Of a stretch of 64,000 bases of DNA, positions 24,664 to 33,157 are shown in pieces. Under the pieces are notes generated by a model. That model searched no databases and had not been told where the DNA came from. It worked only from the letters and a program-made list of their open reading frames with translations. Numbering within the stretch: the stretch's first letter is position 1; every line of letters starts with the position of its first letter. A program made the position numbers and the translations under genes. This stretch comes from Kribbella flavida DSM 17836 (GTDB lineage Bacteria; Actinomycetota; Actinomycetes; Propionibacteriales; Kribbellaceae), in contig NC_013729.1 in assembly GCF_000024345.1 (NCBI RefSeq), forward strand, positions 4,340,001-4,404,000, given 5' to 3'.

Positions 24664-25858
24664 TCAGTGGTGCACGCCGCTGAGCTCGTTGGGAGCCTTC
24701 GGCAACGACGCCGATCCCAACCGGCGTCCCGAGGCGATGTCGATGGCGTGGACGGTCTTGGTCGCCGGATCGGAGACGTAAGCGGTGCTGTCGCGGACGA
24801 AGAGCGCCGGACGGGCCTGCTGCCACTCCAGCGGCTCCTGCCACTTGCCGATGACCGGAATGGTCCTGGTGACCTTGGCTGCCTCGGGGTCGATCACGTG
24901 GATCTTCCCGTCGGTGCCCAGCACCAGGGCCTCGCCCTGCGGGCCACGGCCGAGCGAACGGAACGTGTAGCTGGTGCCCAGGCCGACCAGCTGCAGCTTG
25001 CCGGTCTCCGTGTCGATCAAGGAGATCTGTTCGGGGCGCTCTAGCTCGGCGTCGGCGTCCTTCTTGTAGTCGCCCAGCACGATCGACGAGTTTCTCGGAT
25101 CCGGCCTGGTTTCCGATCCGGCCGTACTCGGTCGGGCTGTCCACCTTCGTGATGGCACCCTCCTGGTAGATGAGCACGCCGTCCTCGCAGCCGATGACCA
25201 CCACCTCGTTCTTCGCAGTGGCCTCACCGTGGACCCCGGGGCAGTTCTCGTTGCGAGCAATCTCCTTGCGGTCCTTGTCCAGGACAAGGATGCCGACCCG
25301 CTTTTCCTCGGTGCCCAGTGTGGTCACCAGCTCACCGTTCTCCAGCTCGATCGCGACTCCGTGGTGCGCCTCGGCCGACTTATACGTCCGGGTGGGCGGC
25401 TTGTCGTCGCCGAGGTTCTTCGGGTCGAAGATCGTGACCTCACCGGTCCCGTCGGTGAACAGCACCGTTCGGCCGGCGTGACGGACCACGTGGCCCGGCT
25501 TGGACCCCGCGAACTCGACAGCGGTCAGCTCAGGAGTGAGCGCGTCCATGACGCGGAAGCCCGTCGTGGTGGACACCATCACATGACGGTCGTCCCCCGC
25601 CGGGTTGACCCGGTTGAATCCCTCGAGCGGGATGTCCTTGGCAACCTTCAGCGTCTGCCCGTCCACGACGTACAGACCACCGTCGTACGTGGTGACGATC
25701 GGGTCCTTGACGGCATCGGCCGCGGCGGCCGGCGTACTGCCGGTGTCTTGCGCTGCGGGCTCGGACCTGGCGTCCGCGCCGCAGGCGGTGAGCACGACGG
25801 ACGAGGCCAGCAGAGCGGTGATTCCGGCCAGCGTGCGGTTTCGGATTGTTCTTCTCAT
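24664..25858 (-). pseudogene. aztD: AztD-like zinc-chaperone lipoprotein, frameshifted
   Basis: Starts at the ATG at 25858 (AAAGGA site). A lipoprotein signal ends in VVLTAC, followed by a beta-propeller-like protein (GGLYVVDGQTLKVAKDIPL, AHHGVAIELENGELVTTLG, CPGVHGEATA, VVVIGCEDGVLIY). The frame breaks near 25090-25120; the rest (NSSIVLGDYKKDADAEL, FRSLGRGPQGEALVLG, SGVHH stop) continues in the next frame, consistent with one extra base. The break coincides with a repeated GATCCGGCC. AztD passes zinc to the AztC binding protein; its His-rich clusters remain. Either a pseudogene or an assembly error. Confidence 0.75.
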
Positions 25859-25904
25859 GGGGTTTTCCTTTGTCGGTTGCTGTCGAGGAACGGGAAGCAG
25901 CGGG

Positions 25905-26852
25905 TCATCCAACGGCCAGGCCTTCGGAGATCGCCTTGGTGTTGGCGCGCATCATCTCCAGGTAGCTGGCGGCGCCTTGGCCCTTCTCGGTCAGCGATTC
26001 CGAGAACAGCGGAACGACCTTCACCTCGACGTTGCTCTCCCGCTTGAGGACTTGGGCCAGCCGGTCCGGCTGGGACGAGTCGGCGAAGATCGCCCGGACG
26101 CCGGCCTGCTCGATGGCGGTGACGAGGGACTCGAGGTCCGAGGCGCTGGGGGAAGCCAGCGTGGTGCCGCTCGGGATCACGGCCCCGATGACCCGGAAGC
26201 CGAACCGTTGCGCGAGGTATCCGAAGACATGGTGGTTGGTCACCAGGTTGCGCTTGCCGGCGGGGATCCGGGCGAAGGCGCGTTCCATCGAGGCCGTGAG
26301 CTGATCGAGCTGAGTCAGGTAGCGATCAGCGTTTTCCTTGATCGACGCTTCGTCGACGCCGGCTACGTCCTTCACGATCTGCTCGGCGATCAGGCGTGAC
26401 GCCTCGGCGACCCGGTCCGGATCGGTCCAGAAGTGCGGATCGGGCCGTCCTGCTGTCTCACCGGACGTGTGCGGAAGGGGGTCGACGGCGTCCCCGACGG
26501 CGAGTGTGTTGACGCCCGCCTCGCGTGCGGCGTCGACATGGCGCAGGACGTTCTCCTCGAGTCCGAGGCCGTTGTAGACGACGAGATCGGCCTGTTCGAG
26601 CTTGGCGGCCTGCTGGGCCGACACGCCGAACGAGTGCGGGTCGGCGTTGGCTTCCATCAGCACGCTCACCTCTGCTTGGTCGCCGACGAGGTTGCGCGTG
26701 ATGTCACCGAGGATGTTCGTGGTGACGACCACGCTCGGGCGCTTGTCCTCACCCGGCGCGCAGCCAGTCAGGGCCAGCAACAGCGCGCAGGTCAGCGCAG
26801 CGAAGGAGAAGACGACGGCAGTCGCGTGTCGAGTCGTGACCCCCGGCGTCAT
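25905..26852 (-). CDS. aztC: Zinc ABC transporter substrate-binding lipoprotein (AztC/ZnuA type)
   Basis: 315 residues. The lipoprotein signal peptide ends in ALTGC. The mature protein is a cluster A-I metal receptor: VVVTTNILGDITRN, the ligand His regions DPHSFGVS, DPHFWTDP and TNHHVFGYLAQRFG, and FADSSQP supplying an acidic ligand. It binds Zn2+ outside the membrane and delivers it to the permease at 28051-28929. The ATG overlaps the stop of the AztD-like gene at 26849 by 4 bp (ATGA), indicating coupled translation. Confidence 0.92.
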   Translation of the reverse strand: MTPGVTTRHATAVVFSFAALTCALLLALTGCAPGEDKRPSVVVTTNILGDITRNLVGDQAEVSVLMEANADPHSFGVSAQQAAKLEQADLVVYNGLGLEENVLRHVDAAREAGVNTLAVGDAVDPLPHTSGETAGRPDPHFWTDPDRVAEASRLIAEQIVKDVAGVDEASIKENADRYLTQLDQLTASMERAFARIPAGKRNLVTNHHVFGYLAQRFGFRVIGAVIPSGTTLASPSASDLESLVTAIEQAGVRAIFADSSQPDRLAQVLKRESNVEVKVVPLFSESLTEKGQGAASYLEMMRANTKAISEGLAVG

Positions 26853-28054
26853 CGTCCGGTCTCCACCATGTGGCTGGGCGTGATGTCGACGGGGAACGTG
26901 CGCGCCAGCCGCAAGTTGTCGTTGTAGTCGATCTCGTAGATCTTCCGCCCGGTGGCATCGTTGAGGTACGCACGGTTGGTGTCGACTTCGATCACGGCGT
27001 GCGGGCCGGGTTTCCTGCCGGTCAGCAGTTCGGTGTCGGCGACCACCTTCGCGGTGACGGGGTCGATCGCCTGCAGTACGCCGTTCGAGGTGAGGGCGAG
27101 CAGCGGCGCACCTTCGCCTGCTGTGTTCACCGCCACGACGGGACCTGTCTTCACGAGCTTCCAGGTCCGTTTGGTGACGTCGAGAATCCACACTGCATCG
27201 CCGCCGGCCGTGGCCGTGAGCGTCGTACTGCCGGAGCGGTGCCGGAAGTCGTGCGGGCGGGCTGAGTCGGCGACCGGCCTGCCGTAGGGGATCTTCTCGC
27301 CGTCGAACCGGCCGTCCTTCGCGGTCACGAGAAGTGCGCCGTCGGCGCATCCGAAGATCACTCCCCTGCGAGTGACAGCGTCGCCGCGTGGCTGCGGGCA
27401 CTTCGCATCCACCGACGCCGTCAACGCTCCCTCGCGATCACGAATCTCGACAGTGTCGCGGGCGACGCCGGCACCGGGGACCAGAAGGTGTTCCTCATAG
27501 GGGATGACCGGAACGGATTTCGCCGCGCCGGCAACCGGACGCCCCTCGCCGACGGCGCCGTCCTCCAGCTGTGGCCGCTCGAACATCTGAGTCGTGCCGT
27601 CGTTGAAGGTGACGGCGGTGACCGCCGGGTCGCTGCGGATGTGTCGCGGCCGCGGTCCCTGGATGTCTCCGACGGAGCGGATCTTCGTGCGGTAGTAGTG
27701 CACATGGTCGCCGTGGTCCACCATCCAGGCACCGGCGTCGACGACGTGCGCACCCCTGTCAGTGCCCACAAAGGCGAACCTGCCATCGGTGGCCAGGTCG
27801 CGGACGTTCGGGACGTCTCCGACCCGGGTCACTCCCCCGGTGATCAGGTCCAGCACTCGGACCGCTCCCGTGCCTGCGTCCGCCAGGACCAGCCGTGACT
27901 GCTGCTCCGCGGTTTCCTCGGCTCCTTCGACGTACCCGTGCGGAGGTGAGGAGGACGACGAGCTTGCCGGCCCTTCACCGCCGCGCTGGCAGCCGGCCAG
28001 CGATGCGGTCACGGCGAGTGCGGCGGCTCCGACGCGGATTGTTCTTCGTTTCAT
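26849..28054 (-). CDS. aztD: AztD-like zinc-chaperone lipoprotein (intact copy)
   Basis: 401 residues. The signal peptide ends in the lipobox ASLAGC, followed by a Ser-rich linker and a seven-bladed-propeller-like body with repeated hydrophobic-Asp blades (LVLADAGTGAVRVLDL, FVGTDRGAHVVDAG, AVWILDVTKR, RAYLNDATGRKIYEIDY). Histidine-rich positions (WMVDHGDHVHYYRTK, GPHAVIEVD, PSHMVETG) are candidates for zinc ligands. AztD homologues act as extracytoplasmic zinc chaperones for AztC. The gene overlaps both neighbours by 4 bp. It is a diverged paralogue of the frameshifted copy at 24664-25858. Confidence 0.8.
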   Translation of the reverse strand: MKRRTIRVGAAALAVTASLAGCQRGGEGPASSSSSSPPHGYVEGAEETAEQQSRLVLADAGTGAVRVLDLITGGVTRVGDVPNVRDLATDGRFAFVGTDRGAHVVDAGAWMVDHGDHVHYYRTKIRSVGDIQGPRPRHIRSDPAVTAVTFNDGTTQMFERPQLEDGAVGEGRPVAGAAKSVPVIPYEEHLLVPGAGVARDTVEIRDREGALTASVDAKCPQPRGDAVTRRGVIFGCADGALLVTAKDGRFDGEKIPYGRPVADSARPHDFRHRSGSTTLTATAGGDAVWILDVTKRTWKLVKTGPVVAVNTAGEGAPLLALTSNGVLQAIDPVTAKVVADTELLTGRKPGPHAVIEVDTNRAYLNDATGRKIYEIDYNDNLRLARTFPVDITPSHMVETGR

Positions 28055-28929
28055 GACGAGTGCCCGTATTCCAGTCGTTGGTCGGCGGCGGGAGAAGGGA
28101 CCGTCAGCCGCCCGCGCCGATTGCGGAGGCCGGCGGCGGTGGTGGACAGCAGGAACTGCAGCACGGCGACGCCGGCGATGGTCGCTCCGGCCGCGGTGCC
28201 GGCATGCCAGGACAGCAGCAGACCGAGGAACGTCGCACTCACGCCGAAGCAGGCAGCCCCGGCCATGATGAGCGGAATGCGCCGCGCCCACGGCAGCGCT
28301 GCGGCCGGCGGTGCGATCAGCAGACCGAACACCAGCAACGTTCCCACCACCTGGAACGAGGCCACGATCGCCAGCGTGAGCAGGCTCAGCAATGCGATGT
28401 GCGCCAGCCGCGGCCGTAAGCCGAGGGTGTGAGCTTTGCGTTCGTCGAAGGCCAGCGCGAAGAACGGCCGGTAGCCGACCACCGATACCGCAAGGGCCAG
28501 AACCAGCGCGATGGCCAGATGCGTGAGGTCCGCGGGCCGGACGGCGAGCACATCGCCGAAGAGGAACCCGGTGAGATCGACGGCGAAGGACTGCGATCTC
28601 GAGACGATGATCACTCCGAGCGAAAGCATGCCGACGAACAGCAGACCGATGCCGGTGTCCTGGGACAGTCGGGCCGCGCGAGCGACGGCGGCGACGCCGA
28701 GCGCCATGGCGGCCGCACTGACGGCTGCTCCGACCAGCAGGTTGCCGCCGAGCAGTGACGCCACGGCCACCCCGGGCAGCATGCCGTGCGCCATGGCGTC
28801 GCCGAGGAACGCCATACCCCGCAGAACGACCCACGTTCCCGCCAACGCACAGATCAGCGACACGAGGATGCCACCCCACAGCGCCCGCTGAACGAAGGTC
28901 ACCTCGAAGGGCGCCGCCAACCAGTCCAT
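28051..28929 (-). CDS. aztB: Zinc ABC transporter permease (ABC-3 family, AztB/ZnuB type)
   Basis: 292 residues with about eight membrane segments. It is typical of the ABC-3 family: VVLRGMAFLGDAMAHGMLPGVA near the N-terminus (residues ~34-55), GVIIVSRSQ, GFLFGDVLAV, and VVGTLLVFGLLIAPPAAA. It moves zinc across the membrane, powered by AztA (28975). It is first in the row aztB-aztD-aztC-aztD'-zur' and divergent from aztA; a Zur-type box lies in the 45 bp between the starts. Confidence 0.93.
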   Translation of the reverse strand: MDWLAAPFEVTFVQRALWGGILVSLICALAGTWVVLRGMAFLGDAMAHGMLPGVAVASLLGGNLLVGAAVSAAAMALGVAAVARAARLSQDTGIGLLFVGMLSLGVIIVSRSQSFAVDLTGFLFGDVLAVRPADLTHLAIALVLALAVSVVGYRPFFALAFDERKAHTLGLRPRLAHIALLSLLTLAIVASFQVVGTLLVFGLLIAPPAAALPWARRIPLIMAGAACFGVSATFLGLLLSWHAGTAAGATIAGVAVLQFLLSTTAAGLRNRRGRLTVPSPAADQRLEYGHSS

Positions 28930-28936
28930 ACCGAGA

Positions 28937-28963
28937 GCCTATAATGAAAATGATTATCGTTAC
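28937..28963. promoter_or_regulatory. Zur-type box between aztB and aztA, with TATAAT
   Basis: TGAAAATGATTATCG at 28945-28959 is an imperfect palindrome (5 of 7 pairs) of the Zur/Fur type, extremely AT-rich for this genome. It lies in the 45-bp divergent spacer; TATAAT overlaps its left edge at 28939-28944. AAAGGAG (28964-28970) is the aztA ribosome-binding site. Confidence 0.8.
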
Positions 28964-28974
28964 AAAGGAGTCTC

Positions 28975-29691
28975 ATGTCGGTCACACCTCCGTTCCACCA
29001 GGTGACACTGAGCGCTGTGTCGGCCGGCTATCCGGGCCGACCGGTCCTCGTCGGGCTGGATGCGCGCATCCCGGCCCAGCTGACGACCGCTGTGGTCGGG
29101 CCGAACGGTTCAGGGAAGTCGACGTTGCTCGGCGTCCTGGCCGGGGTTGTTCCGGCCACCGCCGGAACTCTTGCTCATCGCAACGAAAGCCGGCCGGCCT
29201 TCGTCGTGCAGCGCAGCGCCATCTCCGACAGCTTCCCGCTCACCGTTCGGGACACCGTCGCCATGGGACGCTGGGCACGCCGCGGAATCTGGAAACGCCT
29301 CACTCCGCAGGACCGGTCAGTGGTGGATGCGTGTCTGGAGCGACTCGGCATCGCCGATCTCGCGGCTCGCCAACTGGGCGAGCTCTCCGGAGGACAGCGG
29401 CAGCGTGCCCTGGTGGCCCAAGGGCTTGCCCAGGAGTCCGATCTGCTGCTGCTCGACGAACCGACGACCGGCCTGGACGCTACGGCGCAGCGGGCCATCA
29501 CCGAGGTTCTCGACGAGGTGACGAACAACGGCGTCACTGTGGTCCAAGCGACACACGATCTGGCGGCAGCGCGACGCGCCGATCACTGCCTGCTTCTCCA
29601 CGACGGACGCATCGTGCACGAAGGCTCGCCCGACACGGTGCTGACGAACGAGGCGCTTGCCCGCGTCTGGCAGTTCACCGATTCGGCCTGA
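28975..29691 (+). CDS. aztA: Zinc ABC transporter ATP-binding protein (AztA/ZnuC type)
   Basis: 238 residues. ABC ATPase motifs are complete: Walker A GPNGSGKST (residues ~42-50), Q-loop FVVQRSAISD, signature LSGGQRQRALVAQGLAQ, Walker B LLLLDEP, and the switch His in QATHD. It energises the AztB permease. The ATG follows AAAGGAG, and the promoter overlaps the Zur-type box at 28945, so it should be induced when zinc is scarce. The surrounding metal-transport genes make zinc the likeliest substrate; manganese is possible in this family. Confidence 0.93.
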   Translation: MSVTPPFHQVTLSAVSAGYPGRPVLVGLDARIPAQLTTAVVGPNGSGKSTLLGVLAGVVPATAGTLAHRNESRPAFVVQRSAISDSFPLTVRDTVAMGRWARRGIWKRLTPQDRSVVDACLERLGIADLAARQLGELSGGQRQRALVAQGLAQESDLLLLDEPTTGLDATAQRAITEVLDEVTNNGVTVVQATHDLAAARRADHCLLLHDGRIVHEGSPDTVLTNEALARVWQFTDSA

Positions 29692-30271
29692 CTTCGGCCA
29701 ACGCGCCGCGATGGGCCTCCGGCGCGATCTCGCCAGGAGCGGCGAAAGCCATTCGACCGCTGGTCGGACGTCGCCTGGCTGATAGGAATACGGCGGTTCC
29801 TGCTGGATGCGCTCAACCAGCGCAGTCAGCGCCGTACCAGCCGGATCCCGGTCCAGGTCATGCCGATCGAGCGTCCGTACCGTGACACCTGACCGCTCCC
29901 CTGGGCCTCGGTGCACTCGTGAGCGTGGTCATGGTCGAGCTGACCCAGATCCCAGCGCGGAAGTGGGTCCTCGAACTCAGCCCAGCCGGTCAGCCCCATG
30001 GCGAGTTCGTCGTCGGTGAGCAACGCAGTCCCGAGCCGTCGCGCCGGCTCATCGAAACCGATCCCGATGGAGACCAGCTCCTGCCCGGGCGACCGAGGAG
30101 TACGGCATCCGGTCGGTCAGGCGCATCGGTTCGGAGATCACCGCGACCCGTCGGCTCTCCCGGTTGGCCAGCACGTGGTTCAGCAAGGTGGTCTTGCCCG
30201 CGCCGAGACAACCGGACAGCACCGTCACCTGAACCGGCTCGCGCCGATCTCGGCCAGGATCGTGTTCTCGC
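29692..30271 (-). pseudogene. Decayed CobW/COG0523 GTPase with internal deletion
   Basis: The minus strand holds the N-terminal P-loop of a CobW-family GTPase (EPVQVTVLSGCLGAGKTTLL, then NHVLANRESRRVAVI, at ~30255-30140). After a break and change of frame comes only its C-terminal end (QELVSIGIGFDEP, LLTDDELAMG, WAEFEDPLPRWD, a His-rich tail, ~30090-29900). The middle ~200 residues, including the Walker B and NKxD regions, are missing. Zur-controlled COG0523 GTPases deliver zinc under starvation, matching this neighbourhood. A further coding-like scrap (LTALVERIQQEPPYSYQPGD) at ~29735-29890 is unassigned. The N-terminal part begins right at the stop of the binding protein at 30272, so it was once in that operon. 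Confidence 0.75.
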
Positions 30272-31270
30272 TCACCGGTTGAGCCCGCGGAGGTAGGCGG
30301 CGAACTTCTCCAAGCCGTCGATGTTGCGGGGCCCGCTGATGCCCTCGTTGTAGTCGAGCACGAAGAACCGGTTGTTGCGGACAGCCGGCAGGTCCTTGGT
30401 CCGCGACGACGTCTTCAGGAAGTCGATCTTCTTCTGCGCCGGCTGGTCGCCGTAGTCCAGGATGATGATCACCTCAGGCGCAGCCTTGGTCACCGCCTCC
30501 CAGCCGACCTGCGTCCAGCGCGCCTCCAGGCCGGCGAAGACATTGCGTGCGCCGGCCAGCCGGATGATGTCGTTCGGCGGCACCTGGTTGCCCGCGGTGA
30601 AGGGCTGGTCGGTTCCCGAGTCGTACAGGAAGACCGGCACGGGGTTGTCCTTCGGGGCCTGCTGGACCACCTTGTCCACGCGCTGCTTCAGTCCGCCGAC
30701 CACCTCCGACGCCTTGTCCGCGACGCCGAAGATCTGTCCCAGGCGTTCGAGGTCGGAGTACAACGCCTCGAACGGCGGCAGCTTCTGCGGGAAGCCGGGG
30801 TAGTTGTAGCAGCTCTCACTGTGCATGAAGCTCTGAATGCCGAGTCCGTCGAGGATCTCCGGCGTGATACCGCGCTGCTCGCTGAAGCCCGACCGCCACC
30901 CCGCGACCACCAGGTCGGCGCGTGCTTCGACGACGATCTCCTTGTTGAGCAGGTCGTCGCTCAGCATCTTCACCTTCGCGTAGTCGGCCGCCCAGGGCGA
31001 CTCGCTCACCGGCGGGTTGGCCGGCGGCATGACGTACCCGGCGACGCGGTCGGCCAGTCCGAGGGAGAACAACTTGTCGGCGCTTCCGCCCTCGTAGGCG
31101 ACCGCACGCTCGGGTTTGCGATAGTCGACCTTCTCCCCGCACCGCATCACCGGGACTCGATCCGATGCTTGTGGATCGTCCTGTACCGAGGCTCCGCATC
31201 CGGTCAACAGAGCCGCGACAACTGCGGCGGCCACGATGGTTCGTTTCGGTCGTTCAGGCGGAGTCATCAC
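30272..31270 (-). CDS. ABC transporter substrate-binding lipoprotein (FepB/BtuF type, 'F420-0 transporter' subfamily)
   Basis: 332 residues. The lipoprotein signal ends in LLTGC. The body is a class III (cluster A-II) binding protein: PERAVAYEGGSADKLFSLGLADRVAGY, then LVVAGWRSGFSEQRG, YDSGTDQPFTAGNQ, GARNVFAGLEARWTQVGWEAV and PEVIIILDYG. The YDSGTD-FTAG and GxRNxF motifs resemble proteins labelled F420-0 ABC transporter binding proteins, a label based on gene association. Such receptors bind metal chelates or corrin-like ligands. GTG at 31270 overlaps the ATPase stop by 4 bp; ATG at 31267 is an alternative. With the Zur-type boxes upstream, a zinc-linked ligand is inferred. Confidence 0.85.
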   Translation of the reverse strand: MMTPPERPKRTIVAAAVVAALLTGCGASVQDDPQASDRVPVMRCGEKVDYRKPERAVAYEGGSADKLFSLGLADRVAGYVMPPANPPVSESPWAADYAKVKMLSDDLLNKEIVVEARADLVVAGWRSGFSEQRGITPEILDGLGIQSFMHSESCYNYPGFPQKLPPFEALYSDLERLGQIFGVADKASEVVGGLKQRVDKVVQQAPKDNPVPVFLYDSGTDQPFTAGNQVPPNDIIRLAGARNVFAGLEARWTQVGWEAVTKAAPEVIIILDYGDQPAQKKIDFLKTSSRTKDLPAVRNNRFFVLDYNEGISGPRNIDGLEKFAAYLRGLNR

Positions 31271-32055
31271 AAGGCGTCCTTCACAGTTTGATCCATCAGG
31301 GAGTAGAGCAGTTGGGGAGCGCCGGTCAACGGGTGCCGTACGACGCTGGCTTGCACGCCGAAGACGGCCGCCAGCAACTCCTCGGTCAGTACCGACTGCG
31401 GGGTACCGCTGGCGACCACCGACCCGTCGGACAGCACACCCAGCCGGTCGCAGGCTGCCGCGGCGAGATTGAGATCGTGCAGTACCACCAGCACGGTGGG
31501 CCCGAGGCCCCGCAGCAGCGACAACAGTTCGATCTGGTGCCGGATGTCGAGGTGATTGGTCGGTTCGTCGAGAACCAGGACCTCCGGCTCCTGGACGAGA
31601 GCTCGGGCGATCAGGACACGCTGGCGCTCACCCCCGGACAGGGTGGTGATGCTGCGCCGCGCGAGGTGGGCGACGTCGAGGCGTCGCATCGCGGTGGCGC
31701 ACAGCTCCAGCTCACGGCCGGACAGCGGCTGGTTGCCCTTGAGGTACGGCGCCCGTCCGAGCGCGATGACCTCCTCGACCGTGAAGTCCAGCTCGACGGT
31801 GGCGTCCTGGGTGACCGCGGCAACCAGTTGGGCGCTCTCGCGCGGCGACAGCTCGACGATGTCGGTGGCACCGATCCGGACCACGCCCGCGGTCGGCCGC
31901 AGTGCGCGGTACACGCAGCGCAACGCGGTGGACTTACCACTCCCGTTGGGCCCGATCAGTCCGACGACCTGTCCGGTACCGACCTGCAGGGACAGGTCCC
32001 GCAGGATCTGCCGGCCGTCGATGTCGAGCCGCAGTTGTTCCAGCTGAAGATCCAC
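31267..32055 (-). CDS. ABC transporter ATP-binding protein (FecE/FhuC type)
   Basis: 262 residues. Walker A GPNGSGKST (residues ~35-43), Q-loop AVTQDATVELDF, signature LSGGERQRVLIARALVQ, Walker B VLVLDEPTNHLD and H-loop VVLHDLNLAA are intact. The TNHLD and LHDLN forms are typical of siderophore/cobalamin importers. It powers the FecCD permease encoded immediately upstream (stop and start are 1 bp apart) with the binding protein downstream. Together these three form a complete type II importer. Confidence 0.93.
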   Translation of the reverse strand: MDLQLEQLRLDIDGRQILRDLSLQVGTGQVVGLIGPNGSGKSTALRCVYRALRPTAGVVRIGATDIVELSPRESAQLVAAVTQDATVELDFTVEEVIALGRAPYLKGNQPLSGRELELCATAMRRLDVAHLARRSITTLSGGERQRVLIARALVQEPEVLVLDEPTNHLDIRHQIELLSLLRGLGPTVLVVLHDLNLAAAACDRLGVLSDGSVVASGTPQSVLTEELLAAVFGVQASVVRHPLTGAPQLLYSLMDQTVKDAL

Positions 32056-32056
32056 C

Positions 32057-33157
32057 TCAACGACTCCCGAACAGGTAGCCCCGGCGCCGCATCAGCGCGA
32101 TGAACACCGGTACGCCGATCAGCGCTGTGATCACGCCCAGTGGAAGTTCCCGCGGCGCCACGACCGTACGAGCCAATAGGTCGGCCCAGACCATGAAAAT
32201 TCCACCCACCAGCGCGGCCAGGACCGTCACTGTGGCGTGACGTGCTCCCACCACGAGCCGAACCAGGTGGGGCATCACCAGCCCGACGAACCCGATCGCT
32301 CCACTCACCGCAACCATCGCTCCGGTCGTCAGGGACGACAGCAACAGCAATTCCTTGCGCAACCGGTCTGGGGACGTGCCGAGGCTGGCAGCGGTTTCGT
32401 CCCCCAGCGCCATCACATCGAGCGAGCGGCTGCGCCGGCGCAGGACGACGATGCCACCGGCAACGGCCAGCAGGACGATGGGCAGCGTGGACCAGGTCGC
32501 AGCCCCGAAACTGCCCATCGACCAGTAGAGAACGGTGCTGGTCGACTCGCTGTTCGGCGACAGGTAGATCAGCAGGCTCATCACCGCTTGCAGACCGAAG
32601 GACATGGCCACCCCGGTCAGCACCAAGCGCAACGGCGACAGCATGGCCCGGTGGCTCGCGGCCAGGTACACCAGAATCGAGGAGAGCAGCGCACCGGCGA
32701 ACGCGCCGACCGACATCGCGTACACGCCGAACGCCGCCAGGGATCCGGTGATCATGACGCCGACCGCGCCCACCGACGCGCCCGAGGAGATGCCGAGCAC
32801 GAAGGGATCGGCGAGCGGGTTGCGGACCAGCGCCTGCACCGCAACGCCGACGGCGCTCAGGCCCGCACCGACGATCGCCGCCAGCAGCACGCGGGGCGTC
32901 CTGATCTGCCAGATGATCTGATACGTCGACACCTCGTCGGCCGTGATCGCACCGCCGGTGAGCGCGGCCCACAGGTACCGAGCGGTGTCGGACGGCGAGA
33001 TGGCGGCCGGCCCCAGCCCGATGGCGAGAATCATCGAGGCGACGAGAACCAGCATGAGCCCTGTCGACGCCAGCGCGAGCCGTAGCCGCCCGGGACCGGC
33101 CTTCGGCACGTCCTCCTCGCGGGCACCGGTTCGCAGGTCGTCGGTGAGTTCAGTCAT
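32057..33157 (-). CDS. FecCD-family ABC transporter permease
   Basis: 366 residues from the ATG at 33157 (MTELTDDLRTG), preceded by GGGAGG; an upstream in-frame start at 33190 is less likely. About ten membrane segments. Family motifs are present: WQIRTPRVLLAAIVGAGLSAVGVAVQ here split across TM2, NPLADPFVLGISSGAS, GFVGLVMPHLVRLVVG, and VVAPRELPLGVITALIGVPVFI. FecCD permeases import metallophores, haem or cobalamin. The start lies inside the end of the methyltransferase gene, so they are co-transcribed. Confidence 0.93.
   Translation of the reverse strand: MTELTDDLRTGAREEDVPKAGPGRLRLALASTGLMLVLVASMILAIGLGPAAISPSDTARYLWAALTGGAITADEVSTYQIIWQIRTPRVLLAAIVGAGLSAVGVAVQALVRNPLADPFVLGISSGASVGAVGVMITGSLAAFGVYAMSVGAFAGALLSSILVYLAASHRAMLSPLRLVLTGVAMSFGLQAVMSLLIYLSPNSESTSTVLYWSMGSFGAATWSTLPIVLLAVAGGIVVLRRRSRSLDVMALGDETAASLGTSPDRLRKELLLLSSLTTGAMVAVSGAIGFVGLVMPHLVRLVVGARHATVTVLAALVGGIFMVWADLLARTVVAPRELPLGVITALIGVPVFIALMRRRGYLFGSR

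Noticed and set aside
24664..25858. Programmed frameshifting in aztD'
   Set aside because: No slippery heptamer or downstream pseudoknot is evident; an indel or sequencing error is simpler.
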